A stretch of DNA of 64,000 nt, taken from assembly GCF_004570385.1 (NCBI RefSeq), contig NZ_SPQL01000009.1, positions 124,001 through 188,000 of the forward strand. Direction: 5' to 3'. A program made the position numbers and the translations under genes. Source of the stretch: Blastococcus sp. CT_GayMR19. GTDB taxonomy: Bacteria > Actinomycetota > Actinomycetes > Mycobacteriales > Geodermatophilaceae. The number at the start of each line of letters is the position of its first letter. Within the stretch, counting starts at the first letter, position 1. The notes under the pieces are model-generated. The model was not told the origin of the DNA and did no database searches. It saw nothing but the letters and a program-made list of their open reading frames with translations. This document shows, piece by piece, positions 47,288-56,467 of this stretch.

Positions 47288-48238
47288 TTACTCCCGCGGG
47301 CGCTTGCGGTCCTGGTCGGCGAGGAAGCGCTCGAACTCCGCGCCGATCTCCTCGGCGCTGGGCACCTCACCGGTCGCGCCCAGCAGGTCGGTGCCCTCCC
47401 GGGCGGCGGTGAACGTGTCGTACTGCTGCTCCAGGGCGGCGACCACGGCGGTGTTGTCGGCCGAGCGCGCGATCTGCTCGTCGATCTCGGTCCGGTTCGC
47501 CTCGGCGGCCTCACGGAGCGCCTCGATGGGCAGGTGCAGGCCGGTGAGCTGCTCGAGGTGCTCCAGCAGGGTCACCGAGGCCGCCGGGTAGGTGGCCTGG
47601 GCCAGGTAGTGCGGCACGTGGGCGGCCACCCCGAGGGCGTCGACCTCGGCTTCGCCGAGCCGCAGCTCGAGCAGGGCGGAGATGTGACCCGGGATGCGCA
47701 TCTCGCCCCAGTACACGGGATAGGAGTCGATGAGGCCGCGCCGCGTCGCATGAGCCGTCACGGTGACCGGACGGGTGTGGGGGACCGGCATCGGGATGGC
47801 CTGCAGTGCGACCACCGAGGTCACGCCGAGGCGCGCCACGAGTTGCGCGACCGCCGCGACGAAGCGTTCCCAGGCGTAGTCGGGCTCGGTTCCGTGCAGC
47901 AGCAGGAACGGCAGCCCGGCGTCGTCCTCCATGGCGTACAGCAGGATCTCCGGCGCCGCGAAGGACTCGTAGCGGTCGGCGTTGAACGTCATCCGAGGCC
48001 GGTGGGCCCGGTAGTCCACCAAACTGTCGACGTCGAAGCGGGCGATCACCTCGTGCGGGAGACCGGCCAGCAGGTGGGCCCCGGCCAGGGCGCCGGCGTG
48101 GGCGGCGTCGAAGTCGCCCGCGAGGTCGTGCACCAGCACCAGGCCACTGCGCTCGGCCGGTTCGCCGGCGGCGGCCTCGGTGAGGAAGCGCTCGGCCTCG
48201 GGGAGCAGGTCGACGAGCTCCTCCGGTCGCTGGGCCAC
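47288..48238 (-). CDS. PAC2 family protein
   Basis: A 316-aa PAC2 (proteasome assembly chaperone 2-like) protein. Characteristic blocks are LLAGLPHEVIARFDVDSLVDYRAHRP, LHGTEPDYAWERF and MRIPGHISALLELRLGEAEVDALGVAAHVPHYL. Actinobacteria keep several such proteins, possibly linked to the proteasome, but the function is unproven. GAGGAG precedes the GTG start. Confidence 0.9.
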   Translation of the reverse strand: MAQRPEELVDLLPEAERFLTEAAAGEPAERSGLVLVHDLAGDFDAAHAGALAGAHLLAGLPHEVIARFDVDSLVDYRAHRPRMTFNADRYESFAAPEILLYAMEDDAGLPFLLLHGTEPDYAWERFVAAVAQLVARLGVTSVVALQAIPMPVPHTRPVTVTAHATRRGLIDSYPVYWGEMRIPGHISALLELRLGEAEVDALGVAAHVPHYLAQATYPAASVTLLEHLEQLTGLHLPIEALREAAEANRTEIDEQIARSADNTAVVAALEQQYDTFTAAREGTDLLGATGEVPSAEEIGAEFERFLADQDRKRPRE

Positions 48239-48335
48239 GGTCGGGTCTCCTCGGGTCGGTGCGGACGGTCTACCGCTGCAGCCCGCATGGGCCCCGCCGC
48301 ATTCCCATCGTCCCCCGCGCGGCGGCGGGACGCCC

Positions 48336-49613
48336 TCAGCGGTCCGGCTGGTCCTCCGGCGGCTCCACCCGGTCGTGGACCACCTCGGTGCCGGCGTCGT
48401 CCCCCGTGACCCGGGGCCGGGTGCCGTCGTCGGCGACCTCCGGGGACTTGTCGTCGAGCTCGTCCCGGACGTACCGGTAGACGACGGCGATGAGTGCGGC
48501 GACCGGCACCGCGAGGAAGGCGCCGGTGATACCGGCCAGCTGGCTGCCGGCGGTCACGGCGAGGATGACCACGGCGGCGTGCAGGTTGAGCCCGCGCCCC
48601 TGGATGATCGGCTGCAGCACGTTGCCCTCGATCTGCTGCACGAGGACGACGAGGGCCAGCACGATCAGCGCCGTCGTGAAGCCCTGGCTCACCAGCGCGA
48701 CGAGCACGGCGAAGGCGCCGGCCACGAAGGCACCGATGATCGGGATGAACCCGCCCAGGAACGTGAGCACGGCCAGCGGGAGCACCAGCGGGACGCCCAG
48801 GATCAGCAGGCCGATGCCGATGAACACCGCATCGATGAACCCGACGAGCGCCTGCTGGCGGATGAACTCCGACAGCGTCGCCCAGGTCTTCTGGGACAGG
48901 GCGGCCACGTGGGGGGCGGCCCGCGGGCCCGTCTGTGCGGACAGCCACGGCACCCAGCGGGGACCGTCCTTGAGGAAGAAGAAGACGAGCAGCAGCGCGA
49001 GGATCAGGTTCAGCAGGCTGTTCCCGACCACAGTGGCGCCGGTCAGGGCGGCGCCGGCGATGCTCTGCGCGTTCTCCTGCAGCGAGTTGATGGCGTCGTC
49101 GACGGCCTGTCCCACCTGGTCCTCGCCCAGGTTGAACGGCGGGCCGCTGAGCCATTCCTGGATGTCCTGGAGCCCGGTCGTGGCCTGGTCGATGAGGTCG
49201 CCCACCTGGCTGCCGACCTGCGGCGCGACCGCGGCGATGACCCCGCCGAAGGCGGCCAGGAAGCCCAGGAGCACCACGGCGGAGGCCAGCGCCGGCGGCC
49301 AGCCGCGCTTCCGGAGGAACCGGGTGGGCGGCCACAGCACCGTGGCGAAGAGCAGGCCCAGCACGACCGGCAGCAGGATGCCCCAGAGCTTGCCGAGGAC
49401 GTAGCCCACGAGCACGACCGCCGCGACGATGAGCAGCAGCTGGCCGGAGGCGACCGCGAGCTTGCGGGTCGCTGCCTGCAGCTTCGGGCCCCGGCCGGCC
49501 GACGGCGCGGGGGCGGTCGTCGCGCCCTCGACGGCGTCGGGCCTGCCCCCGGCCCGATCCGGGGTCGCGGACTCCGGCTGCTCGGGAGTGCGGCCTGGTA
49601 GACGGAGCCTCAT
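48336..49613 (-). CDS. AI-2E family transporter (PerM-like)
   Basis: A 425-aa membrane protein with about eight helices and the AI-2E/PerM pattern. QLLLIVAAVVLVGYVLG is helix 1, and a large outer loop near 140-210 precedes the conserved VPLVLPLAVLTFLGGFIPIIGA and QQIEGNVLQPIIQGRGLNLH blocks. The family exports small molecules or ions; the autoinducer-2 role applies to few members. N- and C-termini are disordered and charged. A second family member is at 56468-57850. Confidence 0.9.
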   Translation of the reverse strand: MRLRLPGRTPEQPESATPDRAGGRPDAVEGATTAPAPSAGRGPKLQAATRKLAVASGQLLLIVAAVVLVGYVLGKLWGILLPVVLGLLFATVLWPPTRFLRKRGWPPALASAVVLLGFLAAFGGVIAAVAPQVGSQVGDLIDQATTGLQDIQEWLSGPPFNLGEDQVGQAVDDAINSLQENAQSIAGAALTGATVVGNSLLNLILALLLVFFFLKDGPRWVPWLSAQTGPRAAPHVAALSQKTWATLSEFIRQQALVGFIDAVFIGIGLLILGVPLVLPLAVLTFLGGFIPIIGAFVAGAFAVLVALVSQGFTTALIVLALVVLVQQIEGNVLQPIIQGRGLNLHAAVVILAVTAGSQLAGITGAFLAVPVAALIAVVYRYVRDELDDKSPEVADDGTRPRVTGDDAGTEVVHDRVEPPEDQPDR

Positions 49614-49689
49614 GCCCTCGATCAGAACACACCGGGCGCACCGGGACCGGCCGATGCGGACTGTCGTCACCCAGACGTAGCGTCCCGGT

Positions 49690-50157
49690 ATGCCGAAGAC
49701 CGCCACCGCCGACCGGGTCGACCGCGACGCCCTGCTCGCGTTCCTCCGCCCTCGCCACCAGGCAGTTCTCATGACCCGCAGGCGCGAGCGCGGTGCACAG
49801 CTGTCCCCGGTCACCTGCGGGGTCGACGGCGAGGGCCGGATCGTCGTCTCCACGTATCCGCAGCGCGCCAAGGTGGCCAACGCCCGCCGGAACCCGGAGG
49901 TCTCGCTGTGCGTCCTGTCGCCGGAGTGGGACGGCCCCTGGGTGCAGGTGGACGGCCGGGCCGAGGTGCTCGAGCTGCCCGACGCGCTCGAACCGTTCGT
50001 CGAGTACTACCGGTCGATCAGCGGCGAGCACCCCGACTGGGACGAGTACCGCGCCGCCATGACCAGGCAGGGCAAGGCGCTGCTGCGGATCACGGTCACC
50101 GGGTGGGGTCCCGTGGCCACGGGCGGTTTCCCGCCCGAGGTCATCGACAAGCTCTGA
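49690..50157 (+). CDS. PPOX-class (F420/flavin-dependent) oxidoreductase
   Basis: A 155-aa split-barrel protein of the pyridoxamine 5'-phosphate oxidase-like family, F420-dependent class. It has LSPVTCGVDGEGRIVVSTYPQRAKVANARRNPEVSLCVL and a C-terminal KALLRITVTGWGPVATGG. Such enzymes reduce small substrates with F420H2 or bind flavin; the substrate is unknown. TAGCGT at 49678-49683 lies 6 nt before the ATG, a leaderless arrangement. Confidence 0.88.
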   Translation: MPKTATADRVDRDALLAFLRPRHQAVLMTRRRERGAQLSPVTCGVDGEGRIVVSTYPQRAKVANARRNPEVSLCVLSPEWDGPWVQVDGRAEVLELPDALEPFVEYYRSISGEHPDWDEYRAAMTRQGKALLRITVTGWGPVATGGFPPEVIDKL

Positions 50158-50160
50158 GGC

Positions 50161-50189
50161 TTGCATATGCCCAAGAAAGGTGTCAGGCT
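50161..50189 (+). promoter_or_regulatory. Promoter of the SatD-like gene
   Basis: TTGCAT (50161-50166) and CAGGCT (50184-50189) are 17 bp apart. The GTG start is 6 nt further on, so the mRNA is predicted to be leaderless. Confidence 0.6.
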
Positions 50190-50195
50190 TGCCGA

Positions 50196-50783
50196 GTGCC
50201 GTACGTGCTCACGGTCGACCAGCGGGCCAGCCGCCGGAACGCCGACCGCGTTCCGGAGGCCCTCGCGCTGCTCGGCGGAACCGTACCGACCGTTCTCGCT
50301 TTCGAGCGGACGACCGGTGACGAGTTCCAGGGGGTCCTCGCCGAGCCTGACGACGTCGTGGGCGTCGTCCTCCGGCTCGTCCGGCACGGCGGATGGAGCA
50401 TCGGCATCGGGGCCGGCACCGTGCAGACCCCGCTGCCGCGCAGCACCCGGGCGGGCACCGGCCAGGCCTTCCTCAGCGCCCGGCGGGCCGTCGAGGCCGC
50501 CAAGCAGCGACCGACCCGCCTGGCCGTGCGGGGTGCCGTGCCGGCGGAAGCTTCGGACGCGCAGGCCGTGCTGAGCGCGCTGGCCGTCGTCGTCGAGCGG
50601 CGGAGCGGGCAGGCCTGGCAGGCGATCGCGCTCGTGGACGCGGGACGCACCCAGGCGGAGGCGGCGGCCGAGCTCGGGATCTCCCGGCAGGCGGTGGGAC
50701 AGCGGCTCGCGGCCGGCCTGTGGGACCTCGAGCGCGACCTGCGGCCCACCGCCGCGCGGCTGCTCGCGCGGGCGGCCGGATGA
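50196..50783 (+). CDS. SatD-like protein with C-terminal helix-turn-helix
   Basis: A 195-aa protein resembling the SatD family. The N-terminal part YVLTVDQRASRRNADRVPEAL leads to a short central domain (GWSIGIGAGTVQTPLPRSTRAGTG), and the C-terminus has a DNA-binding-type helix-turn-helix (RTQAEAAAELGISRQAVGQRL). It overlaps the next gene by four bases and probably works with that membrane protein. Role unknown. Confidence 0.8.
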   Translation: MPYVLTVDQRASRRNADRVPEALALLGGTVPTVLAFERTTGDEFQGVLAEPDDVVGVVLRLVRHGGWSIGIGAGTVQTPLPRSTRAGTGQAFLSARRAVEAAKQRPTRLAVRGAVPAEASDAQAVLSALAVVVERRSGQAWQAIALVDAGRTQAEAAAELGISRQAVGQRLAAGLWDLERDLRPTAARLLARAAG

Positions 50784-51301
50784 GCGTCGCGGCCCTCGTC
50801 GTCCTCGGCTGCACCGCCGCCGGTGGCCTGCTCCTCACCGCCCGGGGCGAACGTCGCCGCTCGACCTGGGGCGCTGCGGTCCTCACCCTGCTGCTCTCCG
50901 CCTCCGGCGTCCTCGCCTGGGTCGCCGGCGGCGCGTCCGACGGGATCGAGGAGGCCGCCGCGGTCGTCGCCGTCCTCGCGGCGGTCCTCGGCGGGGGCCC
51001 GGTGGCCACCGCCGTGCTGCGGGCGGCCGATCCGGCCGCCATCGGGGTCACCGGCGGCCCGCAGGACCCGGACGTCCTGCGCGGGGGGACGTGGATCGGG
51101 TTCCTCGAGCGCGCCGCGGTCGGCGCCACCATCCTGGCGGGCTCCGCCGAGGGGCTGGTCGTGGTCCTGGCGGTCAAGGGTCTCGGGCGGTACGCCGAGC
51201 TGCGGGCCCCGGCGGCCGCCGAGCGCTTCATCATCGGCACGCTGGCCAGTGCGCTGTGGGCGGCGGCCTGCGTCGGCGTCGCGATCCTGCTGCGCGGCTG
51301 A
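50780..51301 (+). CDS. Small membrane protein paired with SatD-like gene
   Basis: A 173-aa protein with four predicted membrane helices (about 3-20, 30-50, 55-80 and 150-171) and a loop containing TGGPQDPDVLRGGTWIGFLERAAVG. The ATG overlaps the SatD-like stop. It is similar in layout to membrane partners of SatD-like proteins in other actinobacteria. Function unknown. Confidence 0.8.
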   Translation: MSVAALVVLGCTAAGGLLLTARGERRRSTWGAAVLTLLLSASGVLAWVAGGASDGIEEAAAVVAVLAAVLGGGPVATAVLRAADPAAIGVTGGPQDPDVLRGGTWIGFLERAAVGATILAGSAEGLVVVLAVKGLGRYAELRAPAAAERFIIGTLASALWAAACVGVAILLRG

Positions 51302-51409
51302 GCCCGGGTCGGGTCGCCTGATCGGGGGACGACCCGATTGCCGCGCTGACCAGCGGCTACCTACCCTCCGTTGACCGTACGGAGCGCCCGCTCCGGAGAA
51401 GGAGGAGCC

Positions 51410-52069
51410 GTGGCCCAGGACGACGCACTTCGACCGCTCTCCCCGGAGGAGCTCGCCGCCGAGACCGGGGCGGCCCTGCCGGACAAGGAGGTCATCTCCC
51501 TGCTCGATCTCAATGCGGACGTCGACCTCGCCCTGGACGCCGCCGCGCCCATCGACCTCGCGGTCGCCGCCAACGCCAACGTCGCGGCACCGATCGACGC
51601 GGCCGTGGCGGCCAACGTCCTGTCCGTGGGCTCCAACGCGCAGGCGCTCGCCGACCAGGGCGTGATCATCGACCAGGGGATCACCGGCGAGGCCGTCGCG
51701 AACGCGCCGCAGGACAGCACCATCGACCAGTCCGGCGACCCGGCCGACACGACGGAGCCGGCTCCGGCTCCCGCCCCGGCGCCGGGCGGCACGGACGGCG
51801 CGACCGAGACCGTCGGCGACCCGCTGTCCGGCGACCTGCTCGACGTGAACGTCGACCTCGCGGCCGACCTGAACCTCGCCGCCCCGATCGCCGGTGCCGT
51901 CGCGGCGAACGCCAACGTGGCCGCCCCGATCGACGCCGCGGTCGCGGCCAACATCGGCTCCGTCGGTTCCGAGGCGACCGCGCTGGCGCAGCAGGACGCG
52001 ATCATCACCCAGGACATCGACGCGAACGCGGAGGCGACGGCGGACCAGCAGTCCGACATCACGCAGTGA
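51410..52069 (+). CDS. Repeat protein lacking aromatic residues, partner of the M50 protease
   Basis: A 219-aa protein not assigned to a known family. The N-terminus (RPLSPEELAAETGAALPDKE) is followed by two similar modules (about 34-90 and 145-203), each containing NANVAAPIDAAVAAN, joined by a Pro/Ala linker. It has no Phe, Tyr, Trp, His or Cys, and no Lys or Arg after residue 26. There is no signal peptide or membrane helix. GGAGGA precedes the GTG. The PqqD-M50 protease gene starts 25 bp downstream, so this may be its substrate or a cargo with an N-terminal recognition segment. Confidence 0.8.
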   Translation: MAQDDALRPLSPEELAAETGAALPDKEVISLLDLNADVDLALDAAAPIDLAVAANANVAAPIDAAVAANVLSVGSNAQALADQGVIIDQGITGEAVANAPQDSTIDQSGDPADTTEPAPAPAPAPGGTDGATETVGDPLSGDLLDVNVDLAADLNLAAPIAGAVAANANVAAPIDAAVAANIGSVGSEATALAQQDAIITQDIDANAEATADQQSDITQ

Positions 52070-52094
52070 ACGGTGACCTGCTGAGCCCACGCGG

Positions 52095-54539
52095 ATGAGC
52101 GATCCGAAGACGACCCCGATCCCGGTCGCGGGGGCCGCGCCCACCCGGGCGCTCCCCGCGACGGGCGGCGAGGTCCTGGTCAGGGCGGCGGGGATCGAGC
52201 TGCTCGGGGAGACGCCGGGCTCCGGCTACCGGAACCCGCCCGCCCTGGTCCGCCGTGCCGACGGCCAGGTCATCACGCTGACGCCCCTGCTCCAGCAGGT
52301 GCTGCTCGCCGTCGACGGGCGGCGGACCGTCGACGAGGTGGCCGGCGAGGTCAGTGCCTCGTCCGGACGGCTGGTGCGCGGCGACGACGTCCGCCAGCTC
52401 GTGGACGCGTCGCTGCGGCCGCTCGGCCTGCTGCTCCGCGCCGACGGGACCGAGCCGGAGCTCCGCCGGTCGGATCCGCTGCTCGCGCTGTCGTTCCGCC
52501 GGGTCGTCACCGACCCGGCCGTCACGCGCCGGCTGACGGCGCCGTTCGCCCTGCTGTTCTCACCGCTGTTCGTCGTGCCCGTGGTGCTGGCGTTCGGCGC
52601 GATCTCCGGCTGGGTGCTGTTCTCCCAGGGGCTCGCGGCGGCGACTGCCCAGGCCTTCGGCAACCCGGCGCTCTTCCTCGCCGTCGTCGTGCTCACGGTG
52701 CTGTCGGCCGGGTTCCACGAGTTCGGGCATGCGGCGGCCGCCCGCTACGGCGGCTCCACCCCCGGCGCGATGGGGTTCGGCTTCTACCTCTTCTGGCCGG
52801 CGTTCTACACCGATGTCACCGACAGCTACCGCCTCGGGCGGGGCGGCCGGGTGCGCACGGACCTCGGCGGCCTCTACTTCAACGCGCTCGTCGTCCTGGC
52901 GGTGTTCGGGGTCTGGTGGCTGACCGGCTGGCACGCCGTCCTGCTGATCGTGGCCACGCAGATCCTGCAGATGGTCCGGCAGCTCCTGCCGCTGCTGCGC
53001 TTCGACGGCTACCACGTGCTCGCCGACCTCACCGGCGTCCCTGACCTCTACCAGCGCATCGGCCCGATCATGACCGGCCTGCTGCCGGGGCGGTGGCACC
53101 AGCCGGAGGCCACGGCGCTCAAGCCCTGGGCACGCGCCGTCGTCGTGACCTGGATCCTGCTCGTCGTCCCGCTGATGGCCGGCTCCCTGCTGCTGATGGT
53201 CCTGGCGCTCCCGCGGCTGCTGGCGTCGGCGTGGGCCGGGGTCCAGCGGCAGGCCGGTCTGCTGGGGGCCGCCTTCGACGAGGGCGACATCCTCGGCGTG
53301 CTGGCGCGGGCGCTGGCCGTCGTGGTCGTCGTGCTGCCCATCCTGGGTCTGCTGTACGTCCTGGCCCGCCTGGCGCGCAGTGCCGCCGTCGGGGTGTGGC
53401 GGCGCACGGAGGACCGGCCCACCCGCCGGGCCCTGGCCCTGCTCCTGGCCGCGGCGCTCGTCCTCGGGCTCGGCTGGGCGTGGTGGCCCGCCGAGGACCG
53501 CTACCGCCCGGTGCGGGCCTTCGAGGGCGGCACGGTGCTCGATGCGGTCACGGCCGCCGGCAGCGGCCCGCTCGAGGCGGGCTCGCAGGGCGCGGCTCCC
53601 ACCATCTGGCCCGAGGACGCCGGACCGCTCCCCACCGAGGACCGGCCCGCGCTGGCCATGGTGCTGGTCCCCGCGGCGGACGGCGCGGCAGGCGCCGACG
53701 GCGTCGACGGCGGGGGAGCCGCGGAGGGTGACGGGGACGGTGCGGGAGCCGCGGCCGGCGACGGGGACGCCGCCGTCGAGGCGCCCACGTGGGTCTTCCC
53801 GTTCAACCGGCCGCCGGCACCGGGGGAGGGGGACAACCAGGCCCTCGCCGTCAACACCGAGGACGGCTCGGTGGTCTACGACGTCACCTTCGCCCTGGTC
53901 TGGGCCGACGAGGACGCCGTCCTGAACCGCAACGAGGCCTACGCCCTGGCCAGCTGCCGGGACTGCCGGACGGTCGCGGTCGCGTTCCAGGTCGTGCTCG
54001 TGGTCGGCTCGGTCGACGTCGTCGTCCCGCAGAACCTGGCCGCAGCGGTCAACTACGCCTGCCTGCAGTGCGTGACCCAGGCGCTCGCGACCCAGCTCGT
54101 CGTGAGCCTGCCCGGTGAGCTGAGCGAGGACGGCACGCGGTACCTGGCCGCCATCTGGGCCGAGCTGGCCGAGTTCGGCGAGCAGATCGAGGGAGTGCCG
54201 CTGGCCGAGCTGCGCGACCGGCTGACGGAGTTCGAGACGCGGATCCTGGACGTCGTCCGGGCCGATGCCGAGACGTCCGGCACCGAGCCCGCCCAGCCCG
54301 CCGAACCGTCGGAGGACGTCGCTGGGGAGGGTGACCCGGCGGACGGCAGCGCGCCGTCCAGCGGCTCGGCCGGGTCCACCCGGGCCGGGACGTCGGCTGC
54401 GTCGAGCGGGTCGACGGCGACCGGGGATCCCGGCCCGTCCAGCTCGGCGTCGGCGCAGACCACGACACCGGCTCCTCCGCCGAGTTCCGCGCCCGCCGAG
54501 ACCACGTCGGCGACGGCGTCGTCCACTCCCAGCGGCTGA
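52095..54539 (+). CDS. PqqD-like domain/M50 membrane zinc metalloprotease
   Basis: An 814-aa protein. A PqqD-like winged-helix region (about 50-115, ITLTPLLQQVLLAVDGRRTVDEV) precedes a membrane M50 (site-2 protease-type) core with HEFGH at 208-212 and third-ligand region LLRFDGYHVLAD (301-311). About seven helices lie between 150 and 465. An outer domain (about 470-735) with CRDC and CLQC pairs and a Ser/Thr/Pro tail follow. It resembles the putative peptide zinc metalloproteases of the YydH type. PqqD-like domains usually bind leader peptides, so it probably recognises and cuts or exports a partner, most simply the upstream protein. Confidence 0.85.
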   Translation: MSDPKTTPIPVAGAAPTRALPATGGEVLVRAAGIELLGETPGSGYRNPPALVRRADGQVITLTPLLQQVLLAVDGRRTVDEVAGEVSASSGRLVRGDDVRQLVDASLRPLGLLLRADGTEPELRRSDPLLALSFRRVVTDPAVTRRLTAPFALLFSPLFVVPVVLAFGAISGWVLFSQGLAAATAQAFGNPALFLAVVVLTVLSAGFHEFGHAAAARYGGSTPGAMGFGFYLFWPAFYTDVTDSYRLGRGGRVRTDLGGLYFNALVVLAVFGVWWLTGWHAVLLIVATQILQMVRQLLPLLRFDGYHVLADLTGVPDLYQRIGPIMTGLLPGRWHQPEATALKPWARAVVVTWILLVVPLMAGSLLLMVLALPRLLASAWAGVQRQAGLLGAAFDEGDILGVLARALAVVVVVLPILGLLYVLARLARSAAVGVWRRTEDRPTRRALALLLAAALVLGLGWAWWPAEDRYRPVRAFEGGTVLDAVTAAGSGPLEAGSQGAAPTIWPEDAGPLPTEDRPALAMVLVPAADGAAGADGVDGGGAAEGDGDGAGAAAGDGDAAVEAPTWVFPFNRPPAPGEGDNQALAVNTEDGSVVYDVTFALVWADEDAVLNRNEAYALASCRDCRTVAVAFQVVLVVGSVDVVVPQNLAAAVNYACLQCVTQALATQLVVSLPGELSEDGTRYLAAIWAELAEFGEQIEGVPLAELRDRLTEFETRILDVVRADAETSGTEPAQPAEPSEDVAGEGDPADGSAPSSGSAGSTRAGTSAASSGSTATGDPGPSSSASAQTTTPAPPPSSAPAETTSATASSTPSG

Positions 54540-54584
54540 GCCGACGACGCGCGGTGCGCAGGCCTGCCAGGGAGAATGACCGGG

Positions 54585-55154
54585 ATGTCCGATTCCCAGC
54601 CTGGAGGTCACGTGTCCGATCCCGCAGCCGGTGCCGTCCGCAACGTCGACCTGCTCGGCATCTACTGCAACGACCACCTGGCCGCCGCCACCGGCGGGAT
54701 CGAATTGGTCAGCCGGATGCTCGGGCACCACCGGGGCACGGCCCTCGAGCCTCGCCTCGAGGAGCTGCTGGACGAGCTGCGGGAGGAACGGGGCGTGCTC
54801 GCCGCGTCGATGGCCGCGCTCGGCCTGCCCATCCGGCGGTACAAGCAGGTGGCCTCCTGGATCGGGGAGAAGCTGTCCCGGGGCAAGCTCAACGGGCACC
54901 TGCTGTCGCGCTCTCCGCTCAGCGACCTCGTGGAGTTCGAGTTCATCGCCACCGCCGTGCTCGCCAAGCGTGCCGGCTTCGAGTCCCTCCGTGCCCTGGC
55001 CGACCGCGACTCGCGGCTGGACGCCGACGCGCTCGACCGGATGATCGCCCAGGCGGACAAGCAGCACGGCTGGCTGGCCGACGTGCGGCGCGAGGTCGCC
55101 GGCCGGGTGTTCGGCGGGAACCCCGGGGCCGCCGACGCGGCAGCCGACAGCTGA
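54585..55154 (+). CDS. Hypothetical helical protein (ferritin-like?)
   Basis: A 189-aa mainly helical protein. LLGIYCNDHLAAATGGIELVSRMLGHH starts a bundle with acidic and His residues, and the later DADALDRMIAQADKQHGWLADVR resembles a ferritin-like helix pair. No signal peptide. ATG 54585 is chosen because GGAG (54571-54574) lies too close to the ATG at 54576. Function unknown; iron binding is only a possibility. Confidence 0.75.
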   Translation: MSDSQPGGHVSDPAAGAVRNVDLLGIYCNDHLAAATGGIELVSRMLGHHRGTALEPRLEELLDELREERGVLAASMAALGLPIRRYKQVASWIGEKLSRGKLNGHLLSRSPLSDLVEFEFIATAVLAKRAGFESLRALADRDSRLDADALDRMIAQADKQHGWLADVRREVAGRVFGGNPGAADAAADS

Positions 55155-55195
55155 CCGCCGGTTCCCCGCCCCTGCGGCCGGTGTAGAACCGGCGC

Positions 55196-55951
55196 ATGTG
55201 CCACGACCACGACAGCCGCCCGCCGGCCCCACCGCGTAGCGGGGACGTCGCCGAGCGGGGCGTCCTGACCCTGACTTCGGCCGACGGCACCGACTTCTCG
55301 GCCGCCTATGCCGCACCGGCGGTCCCGGCCGGTACGGGGGTGGTGCTCCTGCCCGACGTCCGTGGACTCCACCCGTTCTACGTGGCGCTCGCGGAGCAGT
55401 TCGCGCGGGCCGGCCTGCCCACCGTCGCCATCGACTGGTTCGGTCGGACCGCCGGCGTGGCCGAGGACGGCGTCCGGGACGCGGACTTCGAGTGGCAGCC
55501 GCACGTGGCGGCCGCCACTCCCGAGGGGATGGAGGCCGACATCGCCGCCGGCCTCACCTACCTGCGCGAGCGCGCCGGCGCCGATCTGCCGGTGGTCACG
55601 GTCGGGTTCTGCCTCGGAGGCAGCCTCTCCTGGCGGCAGTCGCGCGGCGACCTCGACCTCGCCGGGTGCGTGGGCTTCTACGGCAAGCCGTCGGTCGTCG
55701 GGGATGCGGCCTCCCGGGCGCACCTGCCCACCGTGATGCTGATCGCGGGCGCCGACCGGGCGACGCCCGTGGAGGAGCAGCTCGCGCTGGCCGAGACGAT
55801 GCGCAACGCCGGCGCCGACGTCGACGCGGTCGTCTACGACGGCGCCCCGCACTCGTTCTTCGACCGGTCCTTCGCGGAGTGGGACGAGGCCTGCCGGGAC
55901 GCGTGGGAGCACGTGCTCGCGCTCACCGACCGCGTGGCGGCCGGGCGCTGA
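55196..55951 (+). CDS. Dienelactone hydrolase family protein
   Basis: A 251-aa alpha/beta hydrolase of the dienelactone hydrolase family. The Cys nucleophile is in GFCLGG (Cys139), the Asp in AGADRATP (Asp187) and the His in PHSFFD (His219). It may open lactone rings in aromatic degradation or act as a general carboxymethylenebutenolidase-like esterase. TAGAAC lies 6 nt before the ATG. The short Cys/His-rich start (MCHDHD) is unusual. Confidence 0.9.
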   Translation: MCHDHDSRPPAPPRSGDVAERGVLTLTSADGTDFSAAYAAPAVPAGTGVVLLPDVRGLHPFYVALAEQFARAGLPTVAIDWFGRTAGVAEDGVRDADFEWQPHVAAATPEGMEADIAAGLTYLRERAGADLPVVTVGFCLGGSLSWRQSRGDLDLAGCVGFYGKPSVVGDAASRAHLPTVMLIAGADRATPVEEQLALAETMRNAGADVDAVVYDGAPHSFFDRSFAEWDEACRDAWEHVLALTDRVAAGR

Positions 55952-56006
55952 CCCCGGTCGCGTGCCCGCGAGGAGCAGCCGGACGACGGCCTCCTAGGCT
56001 GAGCGC

Positions 56007-56405
56007 GTGAGTGCCGAACCGATCGATCCCGGGGTCATCGAACTGGCCGGCCGGGTGTTCGACCTGGCGCGCGGTGGCTACACCGAGGAGCTGGTGGCCT
56101 ACGTCGACGCCGGAGTCCCGGTGAACCTCACCAACGACAAGGGCGACACCCTGCTGATCCTCGCGGCGTACCACCAGCACCCGGACACGGTCGCGGCCCT
56201 GCTGGAGTGCAGCGCGGACCACTCGCGGGTCAACGACCGGGGCCAGACGGCGCTGGCGGCCGCGGTCTTCCGGCAGTCCGTCGAGACCGTGCAGCATCTC
56301 CTCGACGCGGGGGCCGACCCCGACGCCGGAGGCCCCAGCGCCCGGGCGACCGCCGCCTTCTTCGACCTCCCGGTCATGACCGATCTGCTGGCGGGTCACC
56401 CGTAG
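56007..56405 (+). CDS. Ankyrin-repeat protein
   Basis: A 132-aa protein made almost entirely of ankyrin repeats (DKGDTLLILAAYHQHPDTVAALLE, DRGQTALAAAVFRQSVETVQHLLDAGADPD). Such proteins bind other proteins in the cytoplasm. In some bacteria similar genes sit beside catalases, but here katA is ~10 kb away. TAGGCT lies 6 nt before the GTG (leaderless). The stop is TAG. Confidence 0.9.
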   Translation: MSAEPIDPGVIELAGRVFDLARGGYTEELVAYVDAGVPVNLTNDKGDTLLILAAYHQHPDTVAALLECSADHSRVNDRGQTALAAAVFRQSVETVQHLLDAGADPDAGGPSARATAAFFDLPVMTDLLAGHP

Positions 56406-56467
56406 GAACGGTCCCGAGGCATGCGGTGATCGATCTCGGGTAGGCGACCAGGGGGAGTGGGGTGGGC

